Origin: an uncultured Acetobacteraceae bacterium
GTDB lineage: Bacteria; Pseudomonadota; Alphaproteobacteria; Acetobacterales; Acetobacteraceae
DNA: 37,563 nt
NCBI GenBank assembly: GCA_903847525.1
Contig: CAINEA010000067.1
Coordinates: forward strand, 1-37,563
Reading direction: 5' to 3'
Under the pieces are notes generated by a model that saw only the letters and a program-made list of their open reading frames with translations, was not told the DNA's origin and ran no database searches. The position numbers were made by a program, and so were the translations under genes. Every line of letters begins with the position of its first letter. The first letter of the stretch is position 1. This document shows, piece after piece, positions 36,505 to 37,563 of this stretch.

Positions 36505-37563
36505 GCAGCCTCCGTGAACAGGTCCTGCCTCAATCCATCGGCCTTGGTGAGGTTTCCAACCGCTTCCTTGAAGTAGCTTGCCTTCAACTCTGCGCCGATG
36601 AACTTGCGGCCCATCTTCACCGCGCAGTAACCCTCGGATCCGATACCCATGAATGGAGAGAAAACGGTGTCACCCTTGCCGCTCCAGAGGAACACCGCGC
36701 GTTCGATCACGTCGAGTTGCAGCGGGCAGATGTGGCGCTCATCGGAAGCCTCGCGCCCGTCTTCACCATTCAGCACGCGCCCCTGGTCAATCTCCATCCA
36801 CACCGGGCTGGCGATCTCCTGCCAGCGGTCGAGGTTGAACTCGTCCTTGGTGCGTTTGATCGGCACCGGATTCTCGCCGGGCTTCCGGAACACAAGCAGA
36901 TAATCAGGAACGCCGACGCGGGAATTGGCGGAGTCCAAGAGCAGCGTCTTGTAGAGCAGGCCATGGGCCTTTGTGCGCTGCATTTCGGTGACGGGTGATT
37001 TCCAGATGGTGATGCGCGAATGAAACATCCAACCGCTCGACCGGAACGCTTCCGTGATCTTCGTGGAGAAATCCTTGAGCTCAATGGATCCGTCCTTCCA
37101 CTTCGTCGAGAGCAGGTCGCAGCAATGAACCGCGCACTCCCGTCCCGGCATCGTGATGCGGGTCAATTCGTCGATCAGATAGCCAAACTGCACCATGAAA
37201 GATTCCATGCCGTCGCAGTTGCCCATGTCCTGCACGTCGGACGAGTAGGTGAACAGGTCAGCGAACGGAGGGGAGAACACGGAGAATCCAATGGAGTCCG
37301 ATGGCAGAGTCTTGGCAACGCGCACGCAGTCGCCATTGTGGGCCGTCCAGTTCTCCGACGTGGTAGTTTCGATGGTGTCGTTCATCACGATTGATTTGTC
37401 AGTTCCGACGAGATTGTTTCGGGTGAATTTCACAAGCTCATGCATGGTTTCATGCTTGGCGTTTTTGTTCATTAGGTTGGCGAACACGGCACGCTCGCAA
37501 TCTGTCATCACGATGTAGCGATTGACCTGCCGCGTCTGACCGAAGCGATGAATCCGTTTGCCA
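36501..37563 (-). CDS. N4/N6-type DNA methyltransferase half of the helicase fusion (partial at window edge)
   Basis: This is the C-terminal part of the 734-residue fusion; bases 37423-37563 repeat the helicase part. Motif IV is SPPF (about residues 478-481 of the full protein) and motif I is FMGIGS (about 685-690). Motif IV before motif I is the beta-class order of N4-cytosine or N6-adenine methyltransferases; SPPF is more usual in N4-cytosine enzymes, so the target base is unsettled. The stretch NGDCVRVAKTL just before motif IV and MGRKFIGAELK after motif I fit the family. The gene ends in TGA overlapping the next start (36504) by ATGA. It probably methylates DNA with SAM, possibly to protect the phage genome from restriction. 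Confidence 0.87.
   Translation of the reverse strand, partial: GKRIHRFGQTRQVNRYIVMTDCERAVFANLMNKNAKHETMHELVKFTRNNLVGTDKSIVMNDTIETTTSENWTAHNGDCVRVAKTLPSDSIGFSVFSPPFADLFTYSSDVQDMGNCDGMESFMVQFGYLIDELTRITMPGRECAVHCCDLLSTKWKDGSIELKDFSTKITEAFRSSGWMFHSRITIWKSPVTEMQRTKAHGLLYKTLLLDSANSRVGVPDYLLVFRKPGENPVPIKRTKDEFNLDRWQEIASPVWMEIDQGRVLNGEDGREASDERHICPLQLDVIERAVFLWSGKGDTVFSPFMGIGSEGYCAVKMGRKFIGAELKASYFKEAVGNLTKADGLRQDLFTEAA
37423..37563. repeat. Right copy of 141-bp terminal direct repeat
   Basis: Exact second copy of bases 1-141. It lies inside the coding sequence of the helicase-methyltransferase fusion, near the helicase C-terminus. Genes in it should be counted only once. Confidence 0.9.

Noticed and set aside
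1-37563. Integrated prophage or plasmid
   Set aside because: No integrase, attachment site, partition or host flanking genes; the sequence closes on itself.

Overview
The window looks like one complete tailed-phage genome, opened at an arbitrary point. Its first 141 bases are repeated exactly as its last 141 bases (1-141 = 37423-37563), so the non-redundant circle is 37,422 bp. One 734-codon gene runs across the join without a break. The content is that of a siphovirus: lambda-type terminase and portal, a capsid protease fused to an HK97-fold capsid, a tape measure and long fibres. A nested Rz/Rz1-like spanin pair and several lipoprotein or export signals point to a Gram-negative host. Protein style (signal peptides on fibres, small families such as PGAYWW and CEFKSA) reminds me of phages of Verrucomicrobiota and relatives, but that is only a weak inference. 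I see no tRNA, CRISPR array, insertion sequence, integrase or lysogeny repressor.

Layout. A short rightward operon (7885-9656) holds eight small genes, most of unknown function, and is followed by a 429-base gene-free stretch with several strong potential hairpins (candidate structured RNA, 9660-10050). Every other gene is on the minus strand. Reading leftward from the divergent control region (7688-7884): a small ribbon-helix-helix-like protein with three tandem 9-bp sites over its start codon; a protein with 18 nonapeptide repeats; the recombination set (Bet annealing protein, Cas4/AddB-like Fe-S nuclease, SSB-like protein, VRR-NUC nuclease); small proteins; a C5-cytosine methyltransferase whose last motif lies in another frame; and the SNF2 helicase-DNA methyltransferase fusion across the join. 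Continuing down from 36504: a papain-fold protein, a small lipoprotein, the replication initiator, DnaB-type helicase, a free DnaA domain IV-like protein, then terminase, connector, portal, protease-capsid fusion, fibre, tailspike, lysis cassette, neck and tail genes, tape measure, a 1243-residue tail protein and two small genes ending at 10086.

The genes are packed very tightly. More than 30 junctions share a 4-base stop/start overlap (ATGA, GTGA or TTGA), so translation is probably coupled along the leftward transcript.

Points that stand out: the candidate structured RNA; two virion fibres that carry secretion signal peptides ahead of ordinary fibre domains, inside a run of eight membrane or export-targeted genes; the nonapeptide-repeat protein next to the control region; the broken or recoded methyltransferase; a 7-bp tandem repeat inside the replication initiator; and the lack of any recognisable endolysin.
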